From the NCBI GenBank assembly GCA_014764515.1, contig JACXWD010000011.1, forward strand, positions 20,620-77,384: a stretch of 56,765 bases of DNA. Reading direction: 5' to 3'. Origin of the DNA: Candidatus Polarisedimenticola svalbardensis. GTDB taxonomy: Bacteria > Acidobacteriota > Polarisedimenticolia > Polarisedimenticolales > Polarisedimenticolaceae. A model generated the notes under the pieces. That model was not told the origin of the DNA. It made no database searches and saw nothing but the letters and a program-made list of their open reading frames with translations. Below are positions 7,295-16,836 of the stretch, one piece after another (positions within the stretch are counted from its first letter, which is position 1; the number at the start of each line of letters is the position of its first letter). The position numbers and the translations under genes are program-made.

Positions 7295-8650
7295 TCAGGA
7301 CTTGGTCGTTCCCAGTTCCCGGCTGATGATACCAGCCAGTTGTTCCGCATGATAGCGAACCGCATCCGGATCCCGGCCTTCCACCATCACCCGGGTCAGC
7401 GGTTCGGTTCCCGAGTACCTCAGAACGACCCGCCCGGTGCCGTAGAGGGCCCGCTCCGCCTCTTCCACCGCCGGTCCGATCACCGGATGGACCCTGAGGT
7501 CCGGCTTCTCGTGGACCCTGACGTTGATGAGGAGCTGGGGGTACGGGATGATCCGGTCCAGAATCTCTTCCAGGGAGTCGGCTTCCTGCTTGATGCAGTG
7601 CAGCAGCATGATTCCGGTGAGGATGCCGTCACCTGTGGTGGCGTGATCCCGGAAAATTATATGGCCCGACTGCTCGCCGCCCAGAACCGCATCTTCCTGG
7701 AGCATGCGTTCCAGAACGTACTTGTCCCCGACCTGCGCCCGGAGTAACCGGATCCCTTCCTCTTCGAGCTTTTTTTCCAGCCAGAAGTTGCTCATGATGG
7801 TGGCGACCACAACGTCGTTTCGCAGCCGGCCCATCCGCTTGAGGTGTCGCGCGGCCAGGTACAGGATGTGATCGCCGTCCACGGTGCGGCCGCGGCGGTC
7901 CACGGCCAGGGCACGGTCGGCGTCGCCGTCGAAGGCGATCCCCAGATCCACCCCCCTTTCCTGCACTTCCCTTGCCAGGCCGTCCAGATGCAGCGAGCCA
8001 CAGTTCAGGTTGATGTTGCGGCCGTCCGGATCGGCGCCGATCGTTTCCAGGTCGGCGCCCAGACTGCCGAACAGCCGGGGGGCGATGGCGGCCGCAGATC
8101 CGTTGGCGCAGTCCAGCACCAGGTGGCAGCCCCGCAGGCCGTCCTGGGCCGATCCGAGTATTTCCAGTTCCTTCAGGTAGTCGTTGAGGACGGACAGGTC
8201 CTCGCACGGCTGGATGATCTTCTCCCCCGGGTCTTCGATGCCTGAGTCCAGCATCAATCCCTCGATCTCCCGTTCCTTGTTGTCGTTCATCTTCATGCCG
8301 TTGGCGGCGAACACTTTCAGCCCGTTATCTTCGAACGGGTTGTGGCTGGCGGAAATCATCACGCCGGCGTCATGGCCGGTAGTGCGGACGGCGTGGGCCA
8401 GTCCTGGGGTTGTGATGACGCCGGCGTCTCCGAATTCGGCCCGGCCGGCTTCCAGTCCGGTGAACAGTGCATCCCGCAGCCACTCGCCCGACTGCCTGGT
8501 GTCCCGGCCGATCAGGACTCTCGGGGGATGGGGGCTTTCCCTTGCGAGGATCGTCGCCAGGGCGATGCCGAAAGTTCGGACGGTTCTCGGGTCCAGCGGT
8601 GGTTCGCCGGCCACCCCGCGGATACCGTCTGTGCCGAACAGTCGCTTCAT
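7295..8650 (-). CDS. glmM: Phosphoglucosamine mutase GlmM
   Basis: 451 residues, the usual family length. It interconverts glucosamine-6-phosphate and glucosamine-1-phosphate, the step before UDP-GlcNAc for peptidoglycan and lipopolysaccharide. The start MKRLFGTDGIRG is typical. The catalytic phosphoserine loop is MISASHNP (Ser102), the metal site DGDADR is at 241-246 and the C-terminal phosphate-binding loop reads RYSGTEP. These features separate it from phosphomannomutases. Its ATG overlaps the stop of cdaR by four bases. Clustering with cdaA and cdaR is widely conserved, and GlmM is known in Firmicutes to bind and restrain CdaA. Confidence 0.97.
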   Translation of the reverse strand: MKRLFGTDGIRGVAGEPPLDPRTVRTFGIALATILARESPHPPRVLIGRDTRQSGEWLRDALFTGLEAGRAEFGDAGVITTPGLAHAVRTTGHDAGVMISASHNPFEDNGLKVFAANGMKMNDNKEREIEGLMLDSGIEDPGEKIIQPCEDLSVLNDYLKELEILGSAQDGLRGCHLVLDCANGSAAAIAPRLFGSLGADLETIGADPDGRNINLNCGSLHLDGLAREVQERGVDLGIAFDGDADRALAVDRRGRTVDGDHILYLAARHLKRMGRLRNDVVVATIMSNFWLEKKLEEEGIRLLRAQVGDKYVLERMLQEDAVLGGEQSGHIIFRDHATTGDGILTGIMLLHCIKQEADSLEEILDRIIPYPQLLINVRVHEKPDLRVHPVIGPAVEEAERALYGTGRVVLRYSGTEPLTRVMVEGRDPDAVRYHAEQLAGIISRELGTTKS

Positions 8651-9609
8651 TCCGATATCCTCCGGTCGGTGAGCAGAACCCGGACTTCCCGGGTGGACAC
8701 AGCCTTCTCTGTTATCCGGGACAGTTCCCGGGCCGCGATCCCGACATAGTCCAGTCGAATCTTAAGTTGGTACGGATCGGCCCGTGGCGCAAGGTCCGCC
8801 AGGTCCACTACCGCCCGCAGGTTGCCGGAGTGGATTTTCTCAAGGACAGCCGCCGGCGCCGCCAGGGTGACCTGGATGACCGACGGTGTGACCCTGGCTT
8901 CGTAAATCTGGCCGGCCAGCACTACCGGAACTCCGCTCAGAACCCGTACTTCGCTGGTCGCGTCGATGGTGACCTGAACCCGGAGGGTCTGCTCTCCCAG
9001 GACCTGGGTGTTGCGACTCTCCGGAACGATGCCGGTTTCCTCCATGAAACTGCGGGATCGTCCTGTGATGCTGATGGTATCGGTCAGAAGCCGGTTCAGT
9101 CCCGATACTTCCGACGCCGGCCCTTCCACCTCCAGGGTGTCCGGGAAGGCGGTGGCGCCGTAGAACTGGTAGCCGTCGGCAGGCTCGCCGTCTATGGCTG
9201 GAAACACCGGCAGCGCAGTCCGCATGCGCTTGTCCAGGGTCAGGACCAGGCGGGCAGGTTCAAACCGCTCAACCACGATGCCTTTCGGCACGCCGCTCAG
9301 GTCCGACGGGCTGAACTGAACGTTGCGCTCGCCGGTTTTGGAATCGGCCAGATCCAGATTGAGGCGCATGTTGAGCGGATCGAGCCTGCGGATCGATGTC
9401 GCCCGGCCGCGGATGCGGACCGAGACCTGGGTCGGCGTCGGGCCGACGGATATCAGCTCATCCCCCAGGTTCATCTCAAGCGGAACGGAAAAATGGTTCA
9501 CGATGGACGACTCGCCTGTGACCGTGAGCCAGATGGCGTAGGCCAGGATCACCGAAAGCAGCTTCAACGGCCAGCGGTGCAGGAACAGGTGCCGGATCGG
9601 TTCATGCAT
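8647..9609 (-). CDS. cdaR: YbbR-domain protein, CdaA regulator CdaR
   Basis: 320 residues from the ATG at 9609, placed by a GGAGGG about seven bases upstream and by the N-terminal membrane segment (RWPLKLLSVILAYAIWLTV); the frame further upstream runs inside cdaA. The rest is extracytoplasmic and contains about three YbbR repeats, each with a V.V.G pattern (VSVRIRGRA near 85, LEVEGPASEVSGL near 180, and VQVTLAAPAAVLEKI near 260). YbbR proteins bind and modulate the membrane diadenylate cyclase. The start overlaps the cdaA stop by eight bases and its own stop overlaps glmM by four, so the three are translationally coupled. Confidence 0.9.
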   Translation of the reverse strand: MHEPIRHLFLHRWPLKLLSVILAYAIWLTVTGESSIVNHFSVPLEMNLGDELISVGPTPTQVSVRIRGRATSIRRLDPLNMRLNLDLADSKTGERNVQFSPSDLSGVPKGIVVERFEPARLVLTLDKRMRTALPVFPAIDGEPADGYQFYGATAFPDTLEVEGPASEVSGLNRLLTDTISITGRSRSFMEETGIVPESRNTQVLGEQTLRVQVTIDATSEVRVLSGVPVVLAGQIYEARVTPSVIQVTLAAPAAVLEKIHSGNLRAVVDLADLAPRADPYQLKIRLDYVGIAARELSRITEKAVSTREVRVLLTDRRISE

Positions 9610-10432
9610 CGTCCGGCCCTCCGTTGGCTGAGGCTTCGGCCTTGCGGGCTTCTGCCCGGGGTCGCAGAGCGGCCCGGATCCTGCTGGCCAGCCGTTCGCC
9701 GTCCAGGTCCTCGAGTATCCGGCCGCCCTCGGCCAGGGAGACCACCCCCCGCTCCTCCGAGACGACGACGGCAAGGGCGTCCGATTCTTCGGTGATCCCC
9801 ACCGCGGCACGGTGCCTCGTTCCGAACGCACGGGAAAGGGTCGGGTTCAGGGTCAGGGGAAGGTAACAGGCGGCGGCCTTGATCCGGCCCTCGACAATGA
9901 TCACCGCCCCATCATGGAGAGGGGAGCCGGGTGTGAAGATATTTCTCAGGAGATCGTAGGACACCACCGCCTCCAGCTTGATACCGGTCTGGGAGAACGC
10001 CCTCAGGCCTGTGGTCCGCTCCAGGACGATCAAGGCGCCCTGGCGCTTCCCGGCCAGGGTGGTGGCGGCCAGGGCGACCTCTTCGGCTACGGATTCGTGT
10101 TCCCGGCGATGCATGAAGGCGCTCATCGGGTTGCCGCCGATCCTCATCAGCGCCTGCCGGATCTGATTCTGGAAGAGCACGATGATGGCGAACGGAATAT
10201 ACAGCCGCAGGTCGCCCAGTGCGTTGTGCACCGCAGGGAGACTCAGCCGGCCAGGTCCGGTGAGGACATAGATCACCCAGACACCGGCTACGCCGATGGC
10301 CATTTGCACCGCGCGGGTGCCCCGCACCAGGAGGAGCAACTGGTATATGACCAGCGCCAGGATGGCGATGTCCAGAATCGCCAGCCAGCCCAGCTCGTTG
10401 AGGTGCAGGAGGTCGGAGAGTTGCTGCAGCAT
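9602..10432 (-). CDS. cdaA: Membrane diadenylate cyclase CdaA
   Basis: 276 residues. Three N-terminal membrane helices fall within residues 16-95, followed by a DAC (DisA_N) domain with both catalytic motifs: DGA at 174-176 in SPLHDGAVI, and GTRHRAA at 204-210. The enzyme condenses two ATP into cyclic di-AMP, a messenger controlling potassium and osmolyte transport and cell-wall balance. It lies eight bases after folP and is followed by cdaR and glmM, the conserved c-di-AMP cluster. The C-terminus is extended by about 40 residues (RPRAEARKAEASANGG), probably disordered. Confidence 0.95.
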   Translation of the reverse strand: MLQQLSDLLHLNELGWLAILDIAILALVIYQLLLLVRGTRAVQMAIGVAGVWVIYVLTGPGRLSLPAVHNALGDLRLYIPFAIIVLFQNQIRQALMRIGGNPMSAFMHRREHESVAEEVALAATTLAGKRQGALIVLERTTGLRAFSQTGIKLEAVVSYDLLRNIFTPGSPLHDGAVIIVEGRIKAAACYLPLTLNPTLSRAFGTRHRAAVGITEESDALAVVVSEERGVVSLAEGGRILEDLDGERLASRIRAALRPRAEARKAEASANGGPDDA

Positions 10433-10440
10433 GCTCCCGA

Positions 10441-11307
10441 TCAGTCCAGGTCGCGGATCGCGTCCACCATCCGGACCACCCGGACAGATTCGGCGACATC
10501 GTGGACCCGGAGGATATGGGCACCCTGCCAGGCCGCCACCGCCGCCACCGCCAGGCTCCCCGTGAGCCGACGATCAACGGGCAGATCCAGAGTGGCGCCG
10601 ATGAACGACTTCCGGGAGGCTCCGATCATCAATGGCCTCCCCTCATCGTTCAGTTCCGGCAGGCGGTGCAGGATCTCCAGGTTTCCACGCCTGGATTTCC
10701 CGAAGCCGATACCCGGGTCAAGAATGATCTTATCATCGGATATCCCCAGCTCAGCCGCCTTTTCCATCGCTTTTCGGAGGTCTGCACGGATTTCCCCAAC
10801 CAGGTCGTCATAGGTCGTCTGGCCCTGCATGGTGGACGGGTCGCCACGCATATGCATCAGGATCAGGGGCGAGGCGTGGGCGCCGGCGACGGCGGCCATG
10901 CCCGGATCGGACAGGGCCGAGACATCGTTGATCAGGGAAGCGCCTGCATCCAGGGCCTGGTGGGCCACCTCGGACTTGCGGGTGTCGACAGACAGGACGC
11001 AATCGAACCGTTTCCGTATGGCGCGGATGACCGGAACCACCCTTTCCGCTTCGAGATCGGGCGGCACCTCGTTTGCGCCGGGCCGGGTGCTTTCCCCTCC
11101 GGCGTCGATCAGGTCCGCTCCGGCCGCCAGCATCGCCTCCACCTGCTGCAATGCGGCGTCGGTACCCTGGAAACGGCCTCCGTCGGAGAACGAATCGGGA
11201 GTCAGATTCAGGATTCCCGCCACGGTGGTCCGTCCGCCCAGCTCAAGGATTCGTCCGCAGGCCAGGGAGATCGTGAACCGCTCGCGGGACGGGACCGTCA
11301 GGTTCAC
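10441..11307 (-). CDS. folP: Dihydropteroate synthase FolP
   Basis: 288 residues, GTG start at 11307 overlapping the ftsH stop by four bases (GTGA). It joins p-aminobenzoate to the pterin pyrophosphate in folate synthesis and is the sulfonamide target. TIM-barrel signatures are present: [14 protein letters not shown] (first pterin-binding strand), [14 protein letters not shown], a VLSVDTRK strand, [30 protein letters not shown], the [11 protein letters not shown]-like strand ([11 protein letters not shown]) and a final RVHDV. All residues needed for the pterin site appear intact. Its insertion between ftsH and cdaA follows an arrangement seen in several phyla. Confidence 0.97.
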   Translation of the reverse strand: MNLTVPSRERFTISLACGRILELGGRTTVAGILNLTPDSFSDGGRFQGTDAALQQVEAMLAAGADLIDAGGESTRPGANEVPPDLEAERVVPVIRAIRKRFDCVLSVDTRKSEVAHQALDAGASLINDVSALSDPGMAAVAGAHASPLILMHMRGDPSTMQGQTTYDDLVGEIRADLRKAMEKAAELGISDDKIILDPGIGFGKSRRGNLEILHRLPELNDEGRPLMIGASRKSFIGATLDLPVDRRLTGSLAVAAVAAWQGAHILRVHDVAESVRVVRMVDAIRDLD

Positions 11308-13262
11308 GCCGGCTGGTTGCCCGGAGTCGGGAGCACAGCCGAGTCGTCGTCCCGGCCCTGTTCACTTTCCGGCCGGGTGCTGTCTTCTGCGGCGGCAGGG
11401 GCCTGGTTGCTGCGCACAGCCTCTATCGCCGGCAGCTCCTTGCCCTCACTCAGCAGGTCGATCTGACCGGCGTTCAGGGATTCTCGTTCCAGGAGCGCTT
11501 CGGCGATCCGGATGAGTACCTCCCGGTTGGCTTCCAGGATCCGGCGGGCTTCGGCGTAGGAGCGGTCCAGGATCTGCCGCACCTCGCGGTCGATTTCCTG
11601 GGCGGTATCTTCGCTGTAGTCCCGGTGCTGGCTGATCTCACGGCCCAGGAAGATCTGCTCTTCCTTTTTCCCGAAGGTGATCGGGCCAAGCTTTTCCGAC
11701 ATACCCCACTCGCAGACCATCTTGCGGGCCATGCCGGATGCGCGCTCGATATCGTTCCCTGCCCCGGTGGTGATTTGACCGATGTGGATCTCCTCGCTGA
11801 CCCTTCCCCCCATGAGAACGGTCAGTGTCGCTTCCAGGTATTTCTTCGAGTAGGTGTGCTTGTCGTCTTCCGGCAGCTGCATGGTCAGGCCGAGAGCACG
11901 GCCGCGGGGGATGATGGTGACCTTGTGGACCGGATCGGCTCCCGGGAGCAGAAACGCGATTAGGGCATGCCCGGCTTCGTGGTAGGCGGTTGCCCTGCGT
12001 TCGTCATCGCTGATGATCAGGGACTTGCGTTCCACACCCATCAGGACCTTGTCCTTGGCGACTTCGAAGTCCTCCATCATGACGCTGGAACGGTCCAGCC
12101 GGGCGGCATACAGAGCCGCCTCATTCACCAGGTTGGCCAGGTCGGCGCCGCTGAATCCCGGAGTGGACCGGGCGATGACCGCAAGGTCGACCTTGGAGTC
12201 CATGGGAATCTTCCGGCAGTGAACCTTGAGGATCTCCTCGCGACCCCGGACGTCCGGACTGCCGACCACGACCTGGCGGTCGAACCGTCCAGGCCGCATG
12301 AGCGCCGGATCCAGCACGTCGGGCCGGTTGGTGGCCGCCACCAGGATGACGCCGTCGTTGGTTTCGAATCCGTCCATCTCCACCAGGAGCTGGTTCAGGG
12401 TCTGTTCTCGCTCGTCATGACCGCCGCCCAGGCCGGCGCCTCGGTGACGCCCAACAGCGTCGATTTCATCGATGAAAATGATGCACGGGGCGTTTTTCTT
12501 GCCCTGATCGAACAGGTCACGCACTCGCGAGGCGCCGACGCCGACGAACATCTCCACGAAATCCGAACCGGAAATGGAGAAGAACGGCACGTTGGCCTCG
12601 CCTGCGATCGCCCGTGCCAGCAAGGTCTTGCCTGTGCCTGGAGGGCCCATGAGCAGGACACCCTTGGGGATCTTGCCTCCCAGTTTCTGGAACTTCTGGG
12701 GCTCCTTGAGGAAGGCGATAATCTCGTCCAGTTCCTCTTTGGCCTCTTCGACGCCGGCCACATCCTTGAACGTGACCTTTTTCCCGGTTGACGATGTCAG
12801 CTTGGCTCTGGATTTGCCGAAAGACATAGCCTTGTTGCCGCCGGACTGCATCTGCCGCATGAAGAAGATCCATATTCCCAGGATCAGCAGGATCGGGGAC
12901 CAGGTCAGCAGCAGGGTCAGGAATGAAGCATCCCGGGGCGGCTCGGTCTTTACGTTGACGCCCCGCTCCCGGAGCAGGGTGGTCAGGGATTCGTTCTTGA
13001 CGACATAAGTCTTGAACGTTTTGTATTCGCGTCCACCGGGAACCAGCTGGCGCGGAGTTTTGTATTCGCCTTCGATTTCATAGCCGATAATGTCGCCGGT
13101 AATTTTGACTTCCTGGATTTCGTCTGCTTCGACCAGGGCGTAGAACTCGGACTCGTCCAGTTCCCGGCTGGGGGTTCCGGCGGTATTGAAAATCTGGTAG
13201 CCGATCACCAGAATAGCGATGACCACAAGCCAGATTACGAGTGTTTTCAGGTGCGCATTCAA
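11304..13262 (-). CDS. ftsH: ATP-dependent zinc metalloprotease FtsH
   Basis: 652 residues from a TTG at 13262. AGGAGG lies ten bases upstream, and the resulting N-terminus ([21 protein letters not shown]) matches family starts; the TTG at 13316 overlaps a -10 box and is rejected. Domain order is TM1 (residues 6-24), periplasmic segment, TM2 near 117-135, AAA+ domain with GPPGTGKT (206-213), [11 protein letters not shown] and the second region of homology ending RPGRFDR, then the M41 protease with HEAGH (428-432). It degrades unneeded membrane and short-lived cytosolic proteins. It heads the folP-cdaA-cdaR-glmM operon. The last ~40 residues are acidic and proline-rich, likely disordered. Confidence 0.96.
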   Translation of the reverse strand: MNAHLKTLVIWLVVIAILVIGYQIFNTAGTPSRELDESEFYALVEADEIQEVKITGDIIGYEIEGEYKTPRQLVPGGREYKTFKTYVVKNESLTTLLRERGVNVKTEPPRDASFLTLLLTWSPILLILGIWIFFMRQMQSGGNKAMSFGKSRAKLTSSTGKKVTFKDVAGVEEAKEELDEIIAFLKEPQKFQKLGGKIPKGVLLMGPPGTGKTLLARAIAGEANVPFFSISGSDFVEMFVGVGASRVRDLFDQGKKNAPCIIFIDEIDAVGRHRGAGLGGGHDEREQTLNQLLVEMDGFETNDGVILVAATNRPDVLDPALMRPGRFDRQVVVGSPDVRGREEILKVHCRKIPMDSKVDLAVIARSTPGFSGADLANLVNEAALYAARLDRSSVMMEDFEVAKDKVLMGVERKSLIISDDERRATAYHEAGHALIAFLLPGADPVHKVTIIPRGRALGLTMQLPEDDKHTYSKKYLEATLTVLMGGRVSEEIHIGQITTGAGNDIERASGMARKMVCEWGMSEKLGPITFGKKEEQIFLGREISQHRDYSEDTAQEIDREVRQILDRSYAEARRILEANREVLIRIAEALLERESLNAGQIDLLSEGKELPAIEAVRSNQAPAAAEDSTRPESEQGRDDDSAVLPTPGNQPA

Positions 13263-13316
13263 CGGGAGCGTTCCTCCTGGGGATGATTCGCCCGTCAGAA
13301 CGGGCCCAAGCTTCAA

Positions 13317-13344
13317 TATATAGGACGAAACGGACCGCTGCCAA
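13317..13344 (-). promoter_or_regulatory. Candidate sigma-70 promoter of the ftsH operon
   Basis: On the minus strand TTGGCA (13344-13339) and TATATA (13322-13317) are 16 bases apart. The predicted start near 13310 leaves a leader of about 48 bases before the TTG at 13262, supporting that start codon over 13316. Confidence 0.55.
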
Positions 13345-13475
13345 GAAGGCCTGGTGGAAACGGTGCGATGCCGGGAAGTATAACCCAGTTGTTTTGTTCA
13401 TGATCCGTCCATTCCCGGCGATCCGGTGGCGTAAAGGCCCAATCGTGAGAGAATCCCCGGACTGAGGTGGCTTTT

Positions 13476-13985
13476 ATGAATTCGGTGCCGCGAAACAAAA
13501 GGGTCATGGTCTATGCCGCCGTTACGGCGGTGGTGGTAGTCCTGGACCAGTTGACCAAGATCGCCGCAGTACGATGGCTGGCGGGGGAGGGCCCCAGGTT
13601 GTGGCTGGGCGGTTCCTTCCGATTGCAGTATGTGGAAAATCGCGGCGCGTTTCTGAGTCTGGGCGCATCCCTTCCCGACGCGGTGCGGACCGGGATCTTC
13701 GTAGTGGCCGTGCTGGCGGTTCTCGTGATGATCTCGGTTTACATCCTGAAGGGCGAACAGGTGGCCGGTGGCGAGTTATGGGCCGCTTCGCTGTTCACAT
13801 CGGGAGGCGTGGGCAACCTGATCGACCGGATTCTGTTCGGCTACGTTCGGGATTTCGCCAACGTCGGGATCGGTCCGTTGCGCACCGGCGTGTTCAACCT
13901 GGCCGACATGGCGATCACAGCCGGAGCGGTGGTGCTGCTGATTCACCTGTTCCGCAGCCGCTCCGGAACTTCAAAGCCGGTGTAG
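13476..13985 (+). CDS. lspA: Lipoprotein signal peptidase LspA
   Basis: 169 residues. ATG at 13476 is preferred over the in-frame GTG at 13467 because GAGGTGG sits as a Shine-Dalgarno just upstream. Four transmembrane helices are present. Conserved blocks are VLDQLTKI, the ENRGAFLSLG variant of the NxGAAFS box, GGVGNLIDRI with the first catalytic Asp, and GVFNLADMAI with the second. It is an inner-membrane aspartyl peptidase that cuts lipoprotein signals before the lipidated Cys, as would be needed for the lipoproteins at 625 and 20268. It lies antiparallel between tilS and ftsH. Confidence 0.95.
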   Translation: MNSVPRNKRVMVYAAVTAVVVVLDQLTKIAAVRWLAGEGPRLWLGGSFRLQYVENRGAFLSLGASLPDAVRTGIFVVAVLAVLVMISVYILKGEQVAGGELWAASLFTSGGVGNLIDRILFGYVRDFANVGIGPLRTGVFNLADMAITAGAVVLLIHLFRSRSGTSKPV

Positions 13986-14004
13986 TCCGGTTCCACGACT
14001 ACTT

Positions 14005-14031
14005 CCCTGCGGGACGGCTTGTCCAGCAGGG
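14005..14031. terminator. Hairpin between convergent lspA and tilS
   Basis: CCCTGC (14005-14010) pairs with GCAGGG (14026-14031). Inside, GGAC pairs with GTCC around the loop GGCTT, with a single G-A mismatch between the two stems. It sits in the 96-bp gap between the stops of two convergent genes. No T tract follows on either strand, so termination is plausible but not assured. Confidence 0.4.
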
Positions 14032-14081
14032 CGAGGACCGATAGTGCTCCGCCGTCTCCCGGACCCTGTCGGCGCTGAGGT

Positions 14082-15077
14082 TCAATTTCCGGCCTCTTGT
14101 TCCGTGGACAGGGTCAGGGTCGCACGGCTCCTAACCGCCCGGCAGCCGCCGGCCAGGTGCAGCCGCCGGCCGGCGCCTCCACGGTCCAGTTCCAGAACCG
14201 CCTGGATCAGCCGGCCGGAAATCCTCCGCTCCGGGATGCCGGCATCCCGCAGAGCCAGGACCACCACGCGCCGGGCCAGGACCTCGGGCAGCGCCGCCAG
14301 TTTCCCCGCCGCCAGTTGGACCGTTGCTCCGGTTCCCCGGTCCCGGATCGTCTGGTAGCGGCGCCTGGCGGTCTCATCCAGAAACACCGCGTCATCCCGG
14401 ATCAGCCCGGCGGCCTGGACCAGGTGTGCGGCAGCTGCAGGGTTCCCATGCTCTTCGAGGAAAGGCAGCACCTTCAGCCGTAGTCGATTGCGGTCGTAGC
14501 GCAGGTCCCTGTTGGTTGGATCCTGGCGGTACCGGATCGATCGCTCCTCCAGCCAGGCCCGCAGATCCCTGCGCAGAAGCCCGAGAATCGGTCGGACGAA
14601 AGGGCCCGGGCCGGACTCGCAAATGCCGGACAGTCCGGTAGGGCCCGACCCCCGCAGGAGGCGCATCAGCACCGTCTCCGCCTGGTCGTCCAGGGTGTGG
14701 CCGGTAGCGATCAGCAAGGCCCCGGCCTGATCCATCGCTTCGAGGAGGAACTCCCTGCGGACCCGTCGGGCGCCTTCCTCGGGAGATTCTGATTTCCGCC
14801 GCAGCTCTTCCACCGGTCGGCGGTCTGACAGTACAGGGAGGTCGAGGCTCTCCGACGTTTCGCGAACGAAGCGATGGTCGGTGGCAGAGCCTCGGCGCAG
14901 ACCGTGGTCAAGATGGCCGATCACCAGGTTCAGCGGATACCCTGCGCTGATCCGCACCAGCAGGTGCAGCAGGGCTATCGAGTCGCCGCCGCCGGACACC
15001 GCAACAAGAACGGTGGTCTCTTTCGGGATCAACCGTCCCACCGCCTTGCGGGCCGCCAGTTCCAAACGGACCGCCAT
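14082..15077 (-). CDS. tilS: tRNA(Ile)-lysidine synthase TilS
   Basis: 331 residues. It modifies the wobble cytidine of the CAU-anticodon tRNA-Ile to lysidine using ATP. The ATG at 15077 gives MAVRLELAARKAVGRL followed by the PP-loop SGGGDS (28-33), the IGHLDHGLR strand and LLIATGHTLDDQAETVLMRLLRG, all diagnostic. A short C-terminal domain follows. The open frame continues upstream to 15464 but there it runs antisense to mgtE's leader and out of frame through the ABC remnant, so the longer version is rejected. It begins two bases after the stop of that remnant and was probably the last gene of the former ABC operon or is now translated from it. Confidence 0.93.
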   Translation of the reverse strand: MAVRLELAARKAVGRLIPKETTVLVAVSGGGDSIALLHLLVRISAGYPLNLVIGHLDHGLRRGSATDHRFVRETSESLDLPVLSDRRPVEELRRKSESPEEGARRVRREFLLEAMDQAGALLIATGHTLDDQAETVLMRLLRGSGPTGLSGICESGPGPFVRPILGLLRRDLRAWLEERSIRYRQDPTNRDLRYDRNRLRLKVLPFLEEHGNPAAAAHLVQAAGLIRDDAVFLDETARRRYQTIRDRGTGATVQLAAGKLAALPEVLARRVVVLALRDAGIPERRISGRLIQAVLELDRGGAGRRLHLAGGCRAVRSRATLTLSTEQEAGN

Positions 15078-15079
15078 GA

Positions 15080-15373
15080 TTATTTTCCCCGGGCCAGGGC
15101 CAGGAGGTTCTCTCTCCTCGTTCCCAGCAGCTCCATGGTAATCGTTTCCAGATACCGGGCGACGAGGAATGCCAGCGCTATCCAGACCAGCAGCAGGCCG
15201 GTCAGACACTTGATGGTTGTGGATTTGCCTGCGCCGTTGGGCCCGAGGAAGCCGTAGAAACTGCCCCGCGGAACCTGCAGGTCGATACCGTCCACCGCCC
15301 TGAAATCGTCGAAGGTCCGGATAAGGGCCCGGGTCACAATGGCAGGGTCTGTTGTGTTCGATGTTGTTTCCAT
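15080..15373 (-). pseudogene. ABC exporter remnant: ATPase N-terminus fused to a permease-like C-terminus
   Basis: An intact frame of 97 codons from ATG 15373. Codons 1-61 are the start of an ABC ATP-binding protein, with the A-loop region ([13 protein letters not shown]) and a perfect Walker [11 protein letters not shown], then IKCLTGLL. At about 15190 the sequence switches to a hydrophobic stretch ([19 protein letters not shown]) and ends [12 protein letters not shown], like the last helix of an ABC-2 permease. No Q-loop, signature motif, Walker B or switch His remains, so it cannot work as an ATPase. The simplest explanation is an in-frame deletion that removed the rest of the ATPase gene and most of an adjacent permease gene. 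CTGCTGCTG at the join is possible microhomology. Confidence 0.75.
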
Positions 15374-15462
15374 AACCGCTATCATATCCCGAACCGGCGT
15401 CTGTTCTGGTATCTTGGACCGGTTCTACGGGGAGCGAACGGTTCGTACAGGAGACCGGGGCC

Positions 15463-16836
15463 ATGATCGAAAAAGAACTGCCTCCCGAGTTGGCGGTCGC
15501 CCTGGAAGCCCGGGACTTTCCGGCGCTGAAAGAGATCTTTACGCGGATCGATCATCACGATGTCGCCGCGACTATCGAGGAGATGCCTGAAGAGGACCGG
15601 GTGATCCCGTTCCGCCTCCTGCCGTACGACGTCGCCGCCGACGTGTTCGAGTACATTTCTCCCGAAACCCAGGAGAGCCTCATCAAGAACCTGGGCCAGG
15701 ACCAGGCAGCCCGGATCCTGAACGAGATGTCCGCCGACGATCGCACCGACCTGCTGGAGGAACTACCGTCGGCCGTTACCCGCCAGATCCTCCAGATGCT
15801 GTCGGTGGAAGAGCGGCGCCACGCCGTAACGCTGCTGGGGTACCCGGAAGAAAGTATCGGCCGCCTGATGACGCCGGACTACGTTGCCATCAGGGAAAAC
15901 TGGACCGTACAGCAGGCTCTGGATTTCATCCGCTCCAACGGCAAGGACTCGGAGACTCTCAATGTTGTCTACGTCACGGGGGAGCGGGGCAAGCTGTTGG
16001 CTGAGGCCAGGATCCGATTCCTTCTGCTGGCTGATCCCGAGGCGAAAATCGCCGACATCACCGATGATTACTTCATCAGCCTGCAGGCGTGGGACGACCA
16101 GGAGAAATCGGTGGCGGTGTTCGAGGAGTATGACCGGGTGGCATTGCCGGTCACCGACTCCCGCAACAATCTGCTGGGTATTGTCACTATTGACGATGTC
16201 CTGGACGTGGCCCGGGAAGAGGCCACCGAGGACATCCAGAAGATGGGCGGCACCGAGGCCCTGGACGATCCGTACATTGATGCCGGATTCCTGCACATGT
16301 TCCGGAAACGGGTCGGCTGGCTTGTCCTTCTGTTCATCGGCCAGCTGCTGACCCTGAACGCCATCGCCGTGTTCGAGAAAGAGATCATGTCGGCGATGGT
16401 CCTCGTCCTGTTCCTGCCTTTGATAATCTCCAGCGGCGGCAACAGCGGCTCCCAGGCGGCGACACTGATCATCCGTTCCCTGGCCCTCGAGGAAGTCCAC
16501 CTCAAGGACTGGTTCCGGGTTCTGGGACGGGAGATCCTTTCCGGGCTCGCCCTCGGCGCGGTGATCGCCTCACTCGGGTTCCTGCGGATCTTTGCAGGAG
16601 GCACCGCGGCGTTCGGGCCGGACTGGCCGCTCCTGGGGCTGACCATTGCGGTTTCCCTGATCGGGGTCGTACTGTGGGGATCGCTGGTCGGCTCCATGCT
16701 GCCGTTCATCATGCAGCGTCTGGGCGCCGACCCGGCGGCATCGTCCACTCCGTTCGTGACGACGGTGGTGGACGTCACCGGCCTGCTGTTCTACCTGCTG
16801 GTGGCCTCCCTGATGCTGCAGGGGACGTTCCTCTGA
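15463..16836 (+). CDS. mgtE: Magnesium transporter MgtE
   Basis: 457 residues, the full family length. The N-terminal helical MgtE_N domain (about 1-125, with ILNEMSADDRTDLLEELP) is followed by two CBS domains (about 130-255, LMTPDYVAIRENWTVQQAL and a second ending LLGIVTIDDVLDVA), a plug helix and five transmembrane segments. Pore signatures SSGGNSGSQA and STPFVTTVVDVTG are present. MgtE is a Mg-gated Mg channel of the inner membrane; the N and CBS domains sense cytosolic Mg. AGGAG precedes the ATG. No Mg riboswitch can be recognised in the 89 bases upstream. It converges on the sensor kinase with no gap. Confidence 0.96.
   Translation: MIEKELPPELAVALEARDFPALKEIFTRIDHHDVAATIEEMPEEDRVIPFRLLPYDVAADVFEYISPETQESLIKNLGQDQAARILNEMSADDRTDLLEELPSAVTRQILQMLSVEERRHAVTLLGYPEESIGRLMTPDYVAIRENWTVQQALDFIRSNGKDSETLNVVYVTGERGKLLAEARIRFLLLADPEAKIADITDDYFISLQAWDDQEKSVAVFEEYDRVALPVTDSRNNLLGIVTIDDVLDVAREEATEDIQKMGGTEALDDPYIDAGFLHMFRKRVGWLVLLFIGQLLTLNAIAVFEKEIMSAMVLVLFLPLIISSGGNSGSQAATLIIRSLALEEVHLKDWFRVLGREILSGLALGAVIASLGFLRIFAGGTAAFGPDWPLLGLTIAVSLIGVVLWGSLVGSMLPFIMQRLGADPAASSTPFVTTVVDVTGLLFYLLVASLMLQGTFL

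Noticed and set aside
15080-15464. Long upstream extension of the tilS frame to 15464
   Set aside because: The first ~130 codons are out of frame with the ABC remnant and overlap it; TilS homologues start near the ATG at 15077.
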